Source: Gammaproteobacteria bacterium
GTDB lineage: Bacteria; Pseudomonadota; Gammaproteobacteria; Pseudomonadales; Cellvibrionaceae
Assembly (NCBI GenBank): GCA_021151835.1
Contig: JAGKWO010000028.1
Coordinates: 1 to 58,542, forward strand
Length of the DNA stretch: 58,542 nucleotides
Reading direction: 5' to 3'
Positions 6,398 to 14,339 of the stretch are shown piece after piece. Numbering within the stretch: position 1 is the stretch's first letter; the number at the start of each line of letters is the position of its first letter. The notes beneath the pieces are model-generated. The model was given only the letters and a program-made list of their open reading frames with translations. It searched no databases and was not told where the DNA came from. The translations under genes were made by a program, and so were the position numbers.

Positions 6398-9201
6398 AAT
6401 TTATCCAGGTAAAAAAACTAGCGGGCGTCGCGACTCTTGCGCTCACGGCGCTGTGTTCAAATACCGCGTATTCGCAAACACTCAGCAGCAATTCCACCGG
6501 TACCAATAACGGATTTTTTTATTCGTTTTGGAAAGATTCCGGTAGCGCAACGATGACACTGTACGGCGGCGGGCGTTATTCATCGCAATGGAATAACAGC
6601 ACCAACAACTGGGTGGGCGGCAAAGGCTGGAAACCGGGGACCAGTTCACGCGTAATTAGTTACAGTGGAAATTACGGTGGCAGCAACAGCCAAAATACTT
6701 ATCTCGCGCTGTATGGCTGGACGCGAAGCCCGTTAATTGAATACTACGTAATTGAAAGTTACGGCTCCTATAATCCGGCCAGCTGTTCCGGTGGAACTGA
6801 TTACGGTAGCTTCCAAAGTGATGGTGCGACTTACAATGTTCGTCGCTGCCAACGCGTTAACCAACCCTCCATTGATGGTAATGCAACGTTCTATCAATAT
6901 TTCAGTGTGAGAAATCCCAAGAAAGGATTTGGAAATATTTCGGGCACCATCACATTTGCTAACCATGCTAATTTTTGGGCAAGCAAAGGCTTAAACCTTG
7001 GCAACCACGACTATCAAATACTAGCCACTGAAGGCTATCAAAGTAGCGGCAGCTCCGACCTCACGGTTAGCGAAGGCAGCATCAATGGCGGAAGCAGTAG
7101 CACCGCAATTAATTCATCAAGCACAAGCAGTAGTGTTACCAGCAATGGTTCCGGCAGCATCACCGTGCGTGCGCGCGGTGTCACCGGCTCGGAACATATT
7201 TACCTCAAAGTAGGCGGCGTGAATGTTGGTAGCTGGACGCTAACAACCAGCTATCAAAATTATGTTTACAGCGGAACCGCATCGGGCGATATCAATGTTG
7301 AATATGACAACGATTCCGGTGATCGCGATGTGCAAATCGATTACCTGCAAGTAAACGGTGAAACTCGCCAGGCCGAAAATATGACTTATAACACCGCGTT
7401 TTACGCAAATGGTTCTTGCGGTGGCGGTGGCAATAGCGAATTGATGCACTGCAACGGTGTTATTGGATTTGGTTCTACCACAGATTGCCTCAGTGGTAAT
7501 TGTGGCGGCATCACCAGTAGTGCGGGCATCAGTAGCAGCAGTATTACCACAACTAGCAGCATTCGTAGCAGCGTTGTCACAAGCAGTAGCCTGCCCAGCA
7601 GTAGCGGCGGTCAATGCCAATGTAACTGGTATGGCACTGTCTACCCGAGTTGCGTGACTACGCAAAACGGATGGGGCTGGGAAAATAATAAAAGCTGTAT
7701 CAGCAATACAACATGTAACACCCAGCCAGCCAATCAAGGCGGTTTGGTTTGCAATACAATCAGTTCACTACGCAGTTCATCAAGTGCTATTAGTTCATCC
7801 CGCTCTTCGTCGAGCGTGATTAGTTCTTCCAGTGTGATCAGCTCATCAAGCTCAAGCCGTACATTGAGTTCCAGCAGCTCCAGTAGTTCGCGAGCAGCTG
7901 AAACATTGGTGTATGCAGTTAATGCGGGCAATTCATCAGCGGCGACATTGAATGGTGTTGTTTATCAGCCGGATCGTTTTGCTTCCGGCGGAACCACGCA
8001 AACGGTGACTGATGGTATTGCCGGGACAACCGAAGATGCACTGTATCAATCCGAGCGTTATGGCACATACAGTTATGAGATTCCGGTTAGCAACGCGACT
8101 TATAATGTCGTGCTGCATTTTGCCGAGCTTTATCACAACGCGGCAGGTGCGCGTTCGTTTAATCTCAGCATCGAAGGGCAAGCAGTGCTGTCCGATTTTG
8201 ATTTGTATAGTGTTGCCGGCCATGACACCGCTTACGATCAACGCGTGAATAATATTGCAGTAACTGATGGCAAATTCACTATCAACCTCACATCACAAAT
8301 TGATAACGGCACGCTCAGTGGCTTTGCAATTTATTCCAGTGACGGCGGCACCTTCACCGGCGCAAACGAACCGGAATGCAGCACCGCGGAGCGCCAGACA
8401 CCGATTGCTATTGATTACAACAGGGCAGTTACCCGGCAAGAACAAAAGAATCCGCCATCAGGTGCTTTTGGTTATGCCATCGAACATGCAACACAAACAT
8501 TGCCCAATCACACCATTTATCGCCCGGACCTGAGCCGCGCGAATAACATTCCAATTGTGGTATGGGGCAATGGCGCCTGTTCAAATGTGGGTACCGAGCA
8601 AGCGGATTTCCTATTGCAAATTGCCTCCAACGGTTACCTTGTTATCGCTAATGGCGGACCTTTTGGTTCCGGTTCTAACGATCAACATGAAACCGAACTG
8701 GTGAAAGCCATTGATTGGGCCGTTAAAGAAAACAGCCGCAAGTGCAGCCAGTACTACGGTAAATTGAATGTTGAAAAAATCGCGACTATGGGTTGGTCTT
8801 GCGGTGGCGGCATGGCACATTTCGCAGCGATAGATCCGCGTGTTGATACTGCTGTTGCATTAAACAGTGGGCTTGGAATTTACGGGGATAGATTTAATTA
8901 CTATCCACGCTTCCATTCACCCATCGCAATTTTTAACGGTGATTCGCGCGATGTCGCTTACAATCCGGGACTACAGGAATACAGCGAAGTCAATAATGTT
9001 CCTGTGTACCACGCCAACTATCCGCAAGGCCATGGCGATGCTTACTACCAGGATAATGGTGGCGAATTCGGGATCGTTTCAGTCGGCTGGTTAAACTGGA
9101 TGTTAAAGGATGACCTCACCGCTTCAGGCAAAGGCATGTTTATCGGAAATAACTGCCGGTTGTGCCGCTCGCCCTGGGTGATGAAAAATAAAGGGTTTTA
9201 A
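6394..9201 (+). CDS. Multidomain secreted xylanase/esterase: GH11-CBM60-CBM10-malectin-like-alpha/beta-hydrolase
   Basis: The 935-residue protein has a signal peptide 1-27 (cleavage before Gln28) and GH11 at about 28-232 with catalytic Glu116 and Glu213. CBM60 follows at about 254-362, then a Ser/Thr linker, CBM10 at about 406-442 (CNWYGT, six Cys), and a Ser-rich linker to about 500. A malectin-like (CBM57-type) domain lies at about 502-648. The C-terminal hydrolase, about 660-935, has nucleophile Ser802 in GWSCGG, Asp850 in NGDSRD and His880 in QGHGD. It should combine xylan cleavage, substrate binding and removal of an ester-linked group. Which ester (acetyl, feruloyl or other) cannot be read from sequence. 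The start at 6394 has GGAGG 9-10 bases upstream and overlaps the leader ORF. No frameshift was seen in the domain chain. Confidence 0.9.
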   Translation: MKFIQVKKLAGVATLALTALCSNTAYSQTLSSNSTGTNNGFFYSFWKDSGSATMTLYGGGRYSSQWNNSTNNWVGGKGWKPGTSSRVISYSGNYGGSNSQNTYLALYGWTRSPLIEYYVIESYGSYNPASCSGGTDYGSFQSDGATYNVRRCQRVNQPSIDGNATFYQYFSVRNPKKGFGNISGTITFANHANFWASKGLNLGNHDYQILATEGYQSSGSSDLTVSEGSINGGSSSTAINSSSTSSSVTSNGSGSITVRARGVTGSEHIYLKVGGVNVGSWTLTTSYQNYVYSGTASGDINVEYDNDSGDRDVQIDYLQVNGETRQAENMTYNTAFYANGSCGGGGNSELMHCNGVIGFGSTTDCLSGNCGGITSSAGISSSSITTTSSIRSSVVTSSSLPSSSGGQCQCNWYGTVYPSCVTTQNGWGWENNKSCISNTTCNTQPANQGGLVCNTISSLRSSSSAISSSRSSSSVISSSSVISSSSSSRTLSSSSSSSSRAAETLVYAVNAGNSSAATLNGVVYQPDRFASGGTTQTVTDGIAGTTEDALYQSERYGTYSYEIPVSNATYNVVLHFAELYHNAAGARSFNLSIEGQAVLSDFDLYSVAGHDTAYDQRVNNIAVTDGKFTINLTSQIDNGTLSGFAIYSSDGGTFTGANEPECSTAERQTPIAIDYNRAVTRQEQKNPPSGAFGYAIEHATQTLPNHTIYRPDLSRANNIPIVVWGNGACSNVGTEQADFLLQIASNGYLVIANGGPFGSGSNDQHETELVKAIDWAVKENSRKCSQYYGKLNVEKIATMGWSCGGGMAHFAAIDPRVDTAVALNSGLGIYGDRFNYYPRFHSPIAIFNGDSRDVAYNPGLQEYSEVNNVPVYHANYPQGHGDAYYQDNGGEFGIVSVGWLNWMLKDDLTASGKGMFIGNNCRLCRSPWVMKNKGF

Positions 9202-9217
9202 TTTTTAGCCTTGCTCA

Positions 9218-9248
9218 ATAATCTCCGCAGCCACGCTGCGGAGATTAT
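9218..9248. terminator. Strong stem-loop between convergent genes
   Basis: A perfect 14-bp stem (9218-9231 / 9235-9248) with a 3-nt loop lies between the xylanase stop and the convergent DUF421 stop. It has no T-run on either side, so it may be an RNA-stabilising or bidirectional termination structure. Confidence 0.6.
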
Positions 9249-9249
9249 G

Positions 9250-9942
9250 TTAAGTGGCGCGGCGATGAGTAAGTGCCGGAGACCAAATATCATTATTGCA
9301 CCGAACACAATGAACTCCACCTCCACTTTCAATTGGCTGGGTGAAACCACAATTGACACAACAATACAGGCCAGAGTGCGTAACAATTTTAAATTCCTGG
9401 CGATGTTCGGGCGGTAATACTGAAAGCCCTGGCTGCACATTTTCTGTCGCAAAAAAGTAAACACTGATGTCGCCATCGGTTTCTATTATGGCTAACCTCA
9501 CTTGCCCCAGGTGCTCAACGCCCCGCTGGCGCAACTCCATCAATAATTCACTTGATGAAATATTTAATTTTTTTATAGATATATATTCATAAACACCCTC
9601 TTTGATAACAGTGACCGGAACACCGTCAATCCAGGCCTCTAAGTGTTTATTCTTCCTCATCGCAAAAATAGTTAGGCGATAAAGTAATAGCAGTGTTAGA
9701 AATACAACCACGACGGGCAATAAAGCCACATCATGATAAAAAGATACATCACCGGCAGCAGAACCCAGCGTTAGAATCACCACTAGCTCAAACAGCGAAA
9801 GCTGCCTTATTCCACGTCGACCACTGCATTTCAAAAACAGGAACACGGCGATAAACGCCAAACTTGCACGAAAAGCCACCTCATAAAGGAACGAAAGCGG
9901 CAGTTCATCTATCAATATCCGCTGTAAATCAAAAGGGGTCAT
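9250..9942 (-). CDS. DUF421 (YetF/YcaP-type) inner-membrane protein with C-terminal zinc ribbon
   Basis: The 230-residue protein has three hydrophobic segments within residues 20-95 and the DUF421 core signature (FLFLKCSGRRGIRQLSLFEL, then L-T-L-G-S-A-A-G-D). A small soluble alpha/beta part covers about 100-165 with the typical KLNISSSELLMELRQ. Residues 193-218 add Cys195-x2-Cys198 and Cys212-x2-Cys215, a likely zinc ribbon not standard in the family. The role of DUF421 proteins is poorly known; they appear in stress-linked neighbourhoods, as here. An AGGT site precedes the ATG. Confidence 0.85.
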   Translation of the reverse strand: MTPFDLQRILIDELPLSFLYEVAFRASLAFIAVFLFLKCSGRRGIRQLSLFELVVILTLGSAAGDVSFYHDVALLPVVVVFLTLLLLYRLTIFAMRKNKHLEAWIDGVPVTVIKEGVYEYISIKKLNISSSELLMELRQRGVEHLGQVRLAIIETDGDISVYFFATENVQPGLSVLPPEHRQEFKIVTHSGLYCCVNCGFTQPIESGGGVHCVRCNNDIWSPALTHRRAT

Positions 9943-10047
9943 AGCTACCTGCCATCGCTTCTGGTGTTTTAATCATCCTGTGACACCAAAAGAATCGGTA
10001 TTGTTGCAACTGCTCTGTTCAAATGGTTTTCCTACGCATCGTAACAG

Positions 10048-10156
10048 GTAGGTTGGGCAGTAATGCCCAACACGCCACATTTACAATCATGAATGATCTG
10101 GCGCTTGCAATATTTATGTTTAACGGTTGGATGTTGGGTATGGCTGCCCAACCTAC
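10048..10156. repeat. 109-bp MITE-like element with GTAGGTTGGGC ends
   Basis: A perfect 13-bp terminal inverted repeat, GTAGGTTGGGCAG at 10048-10060 and its complement at 10144-10156, encloses 83 bases. Each end also folds on itself (TTGGGCA-GTAA-TGCCCAA on the left, TTGGGTA-TGGC-TGCCCAA on the right), giving a double-hairpin form. Elements with these GTAGGTTGGG...CCCAACCTAC ends are widespread in proteobacterial intergenic regions. No protein is encoded. Confidence 0.8.
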
Positions 10157-10165
10157 TCGTTTGCC

Positions 10166-10308
10166 TGTGAGGGTTATATACCGATTCATGTGAGCGCGTG
10201 ATCACTGGCGCATTGAATGATATGGAAGAAATTATTACCAGCGGCGGGATTAATGCATTTTTAATTCGAAACCTTGTCTTTGCGCTTACAGGAAAGAAAA
10301 ATGTATAA
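10166..10308 (+). other. Possible relic of a small coding sequence
   Basis: An open stretch ending at TAA 10306-10308 reads ...ITGALNDMEEIITSG then GINAFLIRNLVFALTGKKNV, which has coding-like composition. There is no credible start with a ribosome binding site, and the MITE-like repeat abuts its 5' side. I do not recognise the protein. It may be the 3' remnant of a gene interrupted by the repeat. Confidence 0.25.
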
Positions 10309-10339
10309 ATATAAGCGGATACGATGGATATAAAAGCTC

Positions 10340-10591
10340 CTAACCACCAATCATCGTTTGGTTTGGTAACGCACCGGCATCATTACTTCTAATTATCTTT
10401 TGGGCGTATTGATGCCCACATTTAAACAGCTCTTCATAATCGCCTGCGCTAACGTCGACACAATCGATTACATGTTCAATACTATCGCCGTCCTGCCCTA
10501 TCCTCACAATAAACCTGGATTCACCAGCAGGTACACTCACTGAATATTGAACGCCGCCATATAATTTTGTTTCCGTCGGACGTTGTTCCAC
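10340..10591 (-). CDS. Small hypothetical protein (83 aa, GTG start)
   Basis: I place the start at the GTG of 10589-10591 because GGAGG lies eight bases upstream. The longer frame would begin at a TTG that overlaps this ribosome binding site. The protein is acidic and soluble, with an N-terminal half rich in beta-type residues (YGGVQYSVSVPAGESRFIVR) and a C-terminal helix containing one Cys-His pair (FKCGHQYA). No family is recognised. It sits in the stress cluster next to a KGG-repeat gene. Confidence 0.6.
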   Translation of the reverse strand: MEQRPTETKLYGGVQYSVSVPAGESRFIVRIGQDGDSIEHVIDCVDVSAGDYEELFKCGHQYAQKIIRSNDAGALPNQTMIGG

Positions 10592-10707
10592 AACACTAAC
10601 CTCCAAGAGCTCAATTTATTTAACATGAAGCATGCACAAGTTTTACCTCTGTACACTTCCGCAAAACGCTTTGCCTGGATAAAAGAACCGATTACCGTCG
10701 CTGTTAA

Positions 10708-10733
10708 CCATACCCGCCCGAAGACGGGTATGG
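10708..10733. promoter_or_regulatory. 9-bp perfect hairpin
   Basis: CCATACCCG (10708-10716) pairs with CGGGTATGG (10725-10733) around an 8-nt loop. It lies between the KGG gene stop and the small hypothetical gene's start region and could end transcription of the KGG gene, but no T-run follows on the minus strand. Confidence 0.4.
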
Positions 10734-10770
10734 GAGCAGTATTAATCAAAAGAATATCCAAGATAGTTAA

Positions 10771-11016
10771 TTACTCTTCCTGATCATTCTTATGACTATT
10801 TTGCCCGCCTTTTCGTCCCGCTTCAGCGGCCCGTTCCGGGTCGTTTTTAAAGTTTCCACCACTCACCTGACCGCCTTTTTGCCCTGCTTCAGCGGCGCGT
10901 TCCGGATCATTTTTAAAATTACCGCCACTTTCTTGCCCCCCTTTACGCCCCGCCTCGGCAGCACGCTCCGGATCATTTGCAAAACCGCGGTTTTCTGATT
11001 TCTGTGATTGTGTCAT
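10771..11016 (-). CDS. KGG-repeat stress protein (81 aa)
   Basis: Three tandem copies of a ~20-residue unit, NDPERAAEAGRKGGQ with a S-G-G-N-F-K spacer, fill the protein. This is the KGG (GsiB/YciG/con-10) motif known from general-stress and desiccation-induced hydrophilic proteins. The protein is highly charged with no hydrophobic core, so it should be cytosolic and largely disordered. GAGG precedes the ATG. A second KGG gene lies at 11842, and both belong to a general-stress neighbourhood. Expression under a stress sigma factor is inference. Confidence 0.9.
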   Translation of the reverse strand: MTQSQKSENRGFANDPERAAEAGRKGGQESGGNFKNDPERAAEAGQKGGQVSGGNFKNDPERAAEAGRKGGQNSHKNDQEE

Positions 11017-11372
11017 TTTATATTACCTCGTTGATGATTAATTTCCGTCTCGCAAATGCGACAACGTAATTTTATAGTGGGGCATTACATGGAAAAGTTC
11101 GTGGAAAAATTAAAATATTTTATTTCTTCGTTTCGCTTCGTTTGCTAACAATATATAGAAGAAATACCGAAAAATTGTCCAATAGAAAAACATACAAAAA
11201 CGTATGAATAAAATTTTATTACCACGTAAAATAAATTTACACAAAGAAAATATAAATTTTACATTATGAGTAAAAAATATAATTATGAATAAGTGGCATC
11301 AGCATCGCCAGAAATTAAAATGATGCATATTTACATTTCAACGCAGCCTAACTTTTTAACCAACCCATTCAA
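11017..11372. other. AT-rich intergenic region
   Basis: This holds the promoter region of the KGG gene on the minus strand. It has many A/T runs and no gene, and no structure stronger than background was seen. Confidence 0.4.
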
Positions 11373-11582
11373 CTAATGCGCCCTGAGCGCCTGACTTACC
11401 TTATGCAATAATAAATAGGTCACAAACGCCAAAAAAAAGCCCACCAGTGTGATTTGGCGGGCAAAGCGTTGAGGCGCTACCAGCATTAACAATGCCGCAC
11501 CCAGAATGGATGCGTACCAAATTAATGTAAATAACCACAGACGACAAAAATGAAATAAGTCAATAATAATGAGGTGAACTAA
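11373..11582 (-). pseudogene. Small two-helix membrane protein frame lacking a normal start
   Basis: On the minus strand a 69-codon frame runs from just after a TAA (11583-11585) to TAG (11373-11375). It reads as a typical small membrane protein: HFCRLWLFTLIWYASILGAA, a hydrophobic stretch, PQRFARQ, then TLVGFFLAFVTYLLLHKVSQ and ALRAH. There is no ATG, GTG or TTG near its 5' end; the first ATG lies within the first helix. Either it uses an ATT start or the 5' end has been lost. Not recognised as a named family. Confidence 0.5.
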
Positions 11583-11841
11583 TTAAAGGTAACCATAAGA
11601 AAAAGACATAGACACAAAAAATCTAATCAGATATTAAGTTCAACAATACCCATTTAAGTATTAGTCAAAATATTTCCATGTAATAAATTCAAAAATTAAA
11701 TACATTTAAATAAAAATTCATTAACAAAATCATGCCCTCCAAAGCAAAATTGAATTGGCCCCCATCTTGCAGACGTTATTCAACCACACCTAAGAAATGC
11801 AGGTTTGGTTTGTTAAACACTCAATTATCTGGAGAAGTATC

Positions 11842-12000
11842 ATGGCTAAAGTTCAACGTGAAAAATCACAAAGCAAAACCGAAAGCTCTAAAAACTCTGG
11901 TAAAGGTAACAGCGGAAATTTCAAGGATAATCCTGAAAAAGCCTCGGAAGCAGGCCGTAAAGGCGGTGCCCATAGTCATGGGGGCGGTCGTAAATCCTGA
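11842..12000 (+). CDS. Short KGG-motif stress protein (52 aa)
   Basis: ATG 11842 follows GGAG at a good distance, so I use it rather than the upstream in-frame ATG at 11797. The protein is Lys/Ser-rich and ends in one KGG unit, NFKDNPEKASEAGRKGG, then a Gly/His/Arg tail. It belongs to the same hydrophilic stress-protein family as 10771-11016. A signal-peptide gene follows 40 bases downstream, probably in one operon. Confidence 0.82.
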   Translation: MAKVQREKSQSKTESSKNSGKGNSGNFKDNPEKASEAGRKGGAHSHGGGRKS

Positions 12001-12040
12001 ACACACACTCAAACAGCAAAAAATGCATTTGGAGGTTTTT

Positions 12041-12385
12041 ATGAAGACAACATTATTGGTCGTCGCTGCATCAGCTTTGGTCATTTCATCATTTGCATTG
12101 GCAAACCCGACAAGCAACCGTCAGGGCGCTACAGCGAGTTCGAGTGCGAGCCAGCACGACAGGACAACCCATAGCGCGACCCAACGCAATAATTCCAATG
12201 GTCAGGGCACAACCACTAGCCGTGATAGCACTACCAGCCAGGGGACTAACCAAGGCACAACTAGCGGCCATAGTACGCAACTGCCTGATAGAGACAGAAC
12301 GGGCACACAAGGTGATAACAACGGAAGTAATACTGATGGCAGCGGCACAAACGGTACTACTAATGATGGTCAATCGAACCAATAA
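12041..12385 (+). CDS. Secreted Ser/Thr/Gly/Asn-rich low-complexity protein (114 aa)
   Basis: The start at ATG 12041 has GGAGG just upstream. The frame is open back to 11732, but that part overlaps the KGG gene in another frame and lacks a ribosome binding site. Residues 1-21 form a signal peptide ending in FALA. The mature part is almost entirely Ser, Thr, Gly, Asn, Gln and Asp with no hydrophobic core. It resembles small exported hydrophilic proteins of stress clusters. No specific family is recognised. Confidence 0.72.
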   Translation: MKTTLLVVAASALVISSFALANPTSNRQGATASSSASQHDRTTHSATQRNNSNGQGTTTSRDSTTSQGTNQGTTSGHSTQLPDRDRTGTQGDNNGSNTDGSGTNGTTNDGQSNQ

Positions 12386-12408
12386 TTATTTAATTTTTCA
12401 CTCACTAG

Positions 12409-12464
12409 AATGACGAGCCGTCGTGATAACTCCAAAATATTTCATGTAGGCCCGTCATTTTTCT
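12409..12464 (+). terminator. Probable terminator of the KGG/low-complexity operon
   Basis: AATGACGAGCC (12409-12419) pairs with GGCCCGTCATT (12449-12459) with one mismatched or wobble pair. The loop is about 29 nt and a short T-run follows. The loop is longer than usual for a simple terminator. Confidence 0.5.
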
Positions 12465-12635
12465 ATTAACTCGCATTACCCCCTATAGCTGTAACTTAAA
12501 TTCCCTCAACAGATTAGTCACGTTTTTAACAAATATTTTTTGCGATACCGTTAATTGCTATTTCCAACAATATACCGGTATCGGATTTATTCATCATTCC
12601 AGTCGCACAAGGTACATGCTTCGCAAGAGCTTTCG

Positions 12636-12875
12636 TTAGAAATTTTTTGCTTCGACTGACAATGAAACACCACTGGCCGGATCAATATTGAATGTTTCCG
12701 CAACAACATTATTAGTAGCGGTTGTAACTGCCTTTTTCAATTCTTCAGTGCCCTGCTCCCGGGCAAGTATTGAAGCCATTTCCCAATGTCGGGATTCATG
12801 GCCAATTGGCCGGCCTTCAGATTCCCATATTTGGTAGGCTAATGCACGGATACGATTCTCATGGTTATCTTGCAT
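12636..12875 (-). CDS. DUF2934 family protein (79 aa)
   Basis: The N-terminal half carries the family signature IRALAYQIWESEGRP-G-H-E, followed by HWEMA. I start at ATG 12875, because the longer form would need a TTG without a ribosome binding site. DUF2934 proteins are small, soluble, of unknown function, and frequently located among stress genes, as here. Nothing indicates membrane location. Confidence 0.82.
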   Translation of the reverse strand: MQDNHENRIRALAYQIWESEGRPIGHESRHWEMASILAREQGTEELKKAVTTATNNVVAETFNIDPASGVSLSVEAKNF

Positions 12876-13412
12876 AAATACCCCAATGATCAAATTTCAA
12901 AAATAACTTTAAAAATTAATTTTGCGTTAAGTACTCGCCGTATTATACGGTTGATGCTACTCCTATGCGTGGCTTTAAAGCGACAAAAATTTCATCGCAT
13001 TTTTAGATTAATTTTCCAAACACCTTATCGGGAAACACCCCGGAAAAGATTCAAATCTCTAAACCAAATCTATAAAAGGTAGTTATAATGCTTGTCTAGC
13101 AACATTTAACTGGTTGTGGTTGGCGAGAACAACGTTAATGACACATATATTTTCATAAATACAAAAGACAACTCATTGGGCGTCAGCAAGCCAATAAACC
13201 AGATTTCCTTTCAATAAATTAAATATCTGAAATTTTTTCTTTGAAACGAACAGAGGGGAACGCGCTGCGTTTCCGATGAAACTTTAATTAACTCCTGCGC
13301 TCAGATTATCACCATCTAATTATTATTAATTTGCCGGTCTGTGGTGGCCCAATCAGATGCGCCCCAATAAAAAGCTGGCCCAATTAAAATGAAATGCAAA
13401 ACAGGAGGAAAT
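12876..13412. other. Intergenic region without recognised gene
   Basis: About 540 bases separate the divergent DUF2934 gene and the diiron-protein gene. It is AT-rich and should contain both promoters. AGGAGG lies at 13403-13408 immediately before the ATG of the next gene. Confidence 0.4.
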
Positions 13413-14339
13413 ATGTTTCTGTCCAGCATTGGAGTTGAACCGCAAAAATTTCACGTGGCACTCGGCAACTTTAATAAATCACGCACAACAATTGGTGTCC
13501 CATCGGTAAATTGGGAAACCATTGAAAGGGAAAGTTTAAATATGCGCATCCAGGAAGGGCGATATCTGGAAGCATTGCGCTTATCTATTTTGCCCTTGGC
13601 AAATGACGTGCCGAGAGATCCGGATCAGTTTGTTGTTTGGTTTGAGTCCTTATCCGAATGGGGACCTGGCCAATATCACCCCTTGTTCGAATGGCTTGCC
13701 AGGCGTGCATCAATGGAGCAGGTAAAATGGTTCCTTACCCAGGAAGCTGCGGGCGAAGCAGGTTTCGAGGATCTGATCGCCTACACACAGATTAAACTAC
13801 CCGCCCAGGCCAAACTTGAATGCGCACGTAATTATTGGGATGAAATGGGACGCGGGAAATATAAAGCGATGCATGGGCCATTATTGGAATCAATGGTAAA
13901 AGAATTAGGGCTAACGCCCTCTATTGAATCCACTGTGTGGGAGTCGCTTGCACTGGCGAATACCATGATGGGACTGGCTACATCGCGACGCTATACCTAC
14001 CATTCACTCGGCGCATTAGGTGTTATCGAACTAACCGCGCCCTGGCGTGCGGCACAAGTATCACTCGCCATGCAACGGCTTAACTTCCCCAGAAGATCGC
14101 GACGCTATTTTGATTTGCATGCAAAAATTGATGTACTTCATGCGCGCGAATGGCTTAGCGAAGTAATTCACCCACTTGTTGCTATGAACCCGGAATGTGC
14201 GCAGTTTATCGCTGAAGGCGCATTGATGCGTTTACGTTGTGGCGAGCTTTGTTTTAATAGATATGCGAAAGAGATGAAGCTCGAGCTTATTCATAACCTC
14301 AATCGACGCACCCTTGCTACCGAGCCACTCCATGCTTGA
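13413..14339 (+). CDS. Haem-oxygenase-fold diiron protein (iron-containing redox enzyme family)
   Basis: The 308-residue protein starts at ATG 13413, which follows AGGAGG; the in-frame ATG at 13389 has no site. It is all-helical. Metal-ligand candidates are the E/H-rich helices around FLTQEAAGEAGFEDL, NYWDEMGRGKYKAMH and DLHAKIDVLHAREWL, the pattern of haem-oxygenase-like diiron oxidases/oxygenases (Haem_oxygenase_2/DUF3865 type). Substrate unknown. It overlaps the methyltransferase gene by 8 bases, so the two are translationally coupled. DUF2945 follows in the same direction. Confidence 0.75.
   Translation: MFLSSIGVEPQKFHVALGNFNKSRTTIGVPSVNWETIERESLNMRIQEGRYLEALRLSILPLANDVPRDPDQFVVWFESLSEWGPGQYHPLFEWLARRASMEQVKWFLTQEAAGEAGFEDLIAYTQIKLPAQAKLECARNYWDEMGRGKYKAMHGPLLESMVKELGLTPSIESTVWESLALANTMMGLATSRRYTYHSLGALGVIELTAPWRAAQVSLAMQRLNFPRRSRRYFDLHAKIDVLHAREWLSEVIHPLVAMNPECAQFIAEGALMRLRCGELCFNRYAKEMKLELIHNLNRRTLATEPLHA

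Noticed and set aside
7240..7737. 165-codon antisense frame inside the multidomain xylanase
   Set aside because: Its length comes from the low-complexity Ser/Gly codons of the sense strand; there is no family signature.
7500..7900. Repetitive AGC/TCA-rich stretches that look like a repeat array
   Set aside because: They encode Ser-rich linkers between domains and have no regular spacers; not a CRISPR array.
10780..11000. Regular ~60-bp repeats that could suggest a CRISPR array
   Set aside because: They are the three KGG units of a coding sequence, and the repeats are in frame without unique spacers.
11732..12040. Upstream part of a 217-codon frame before the low-complexity secreted protein
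   Set aside because: It overlaps the KGG gene in another frame, while ATG 12041 has GGAGG and a signal peptide directly after it.
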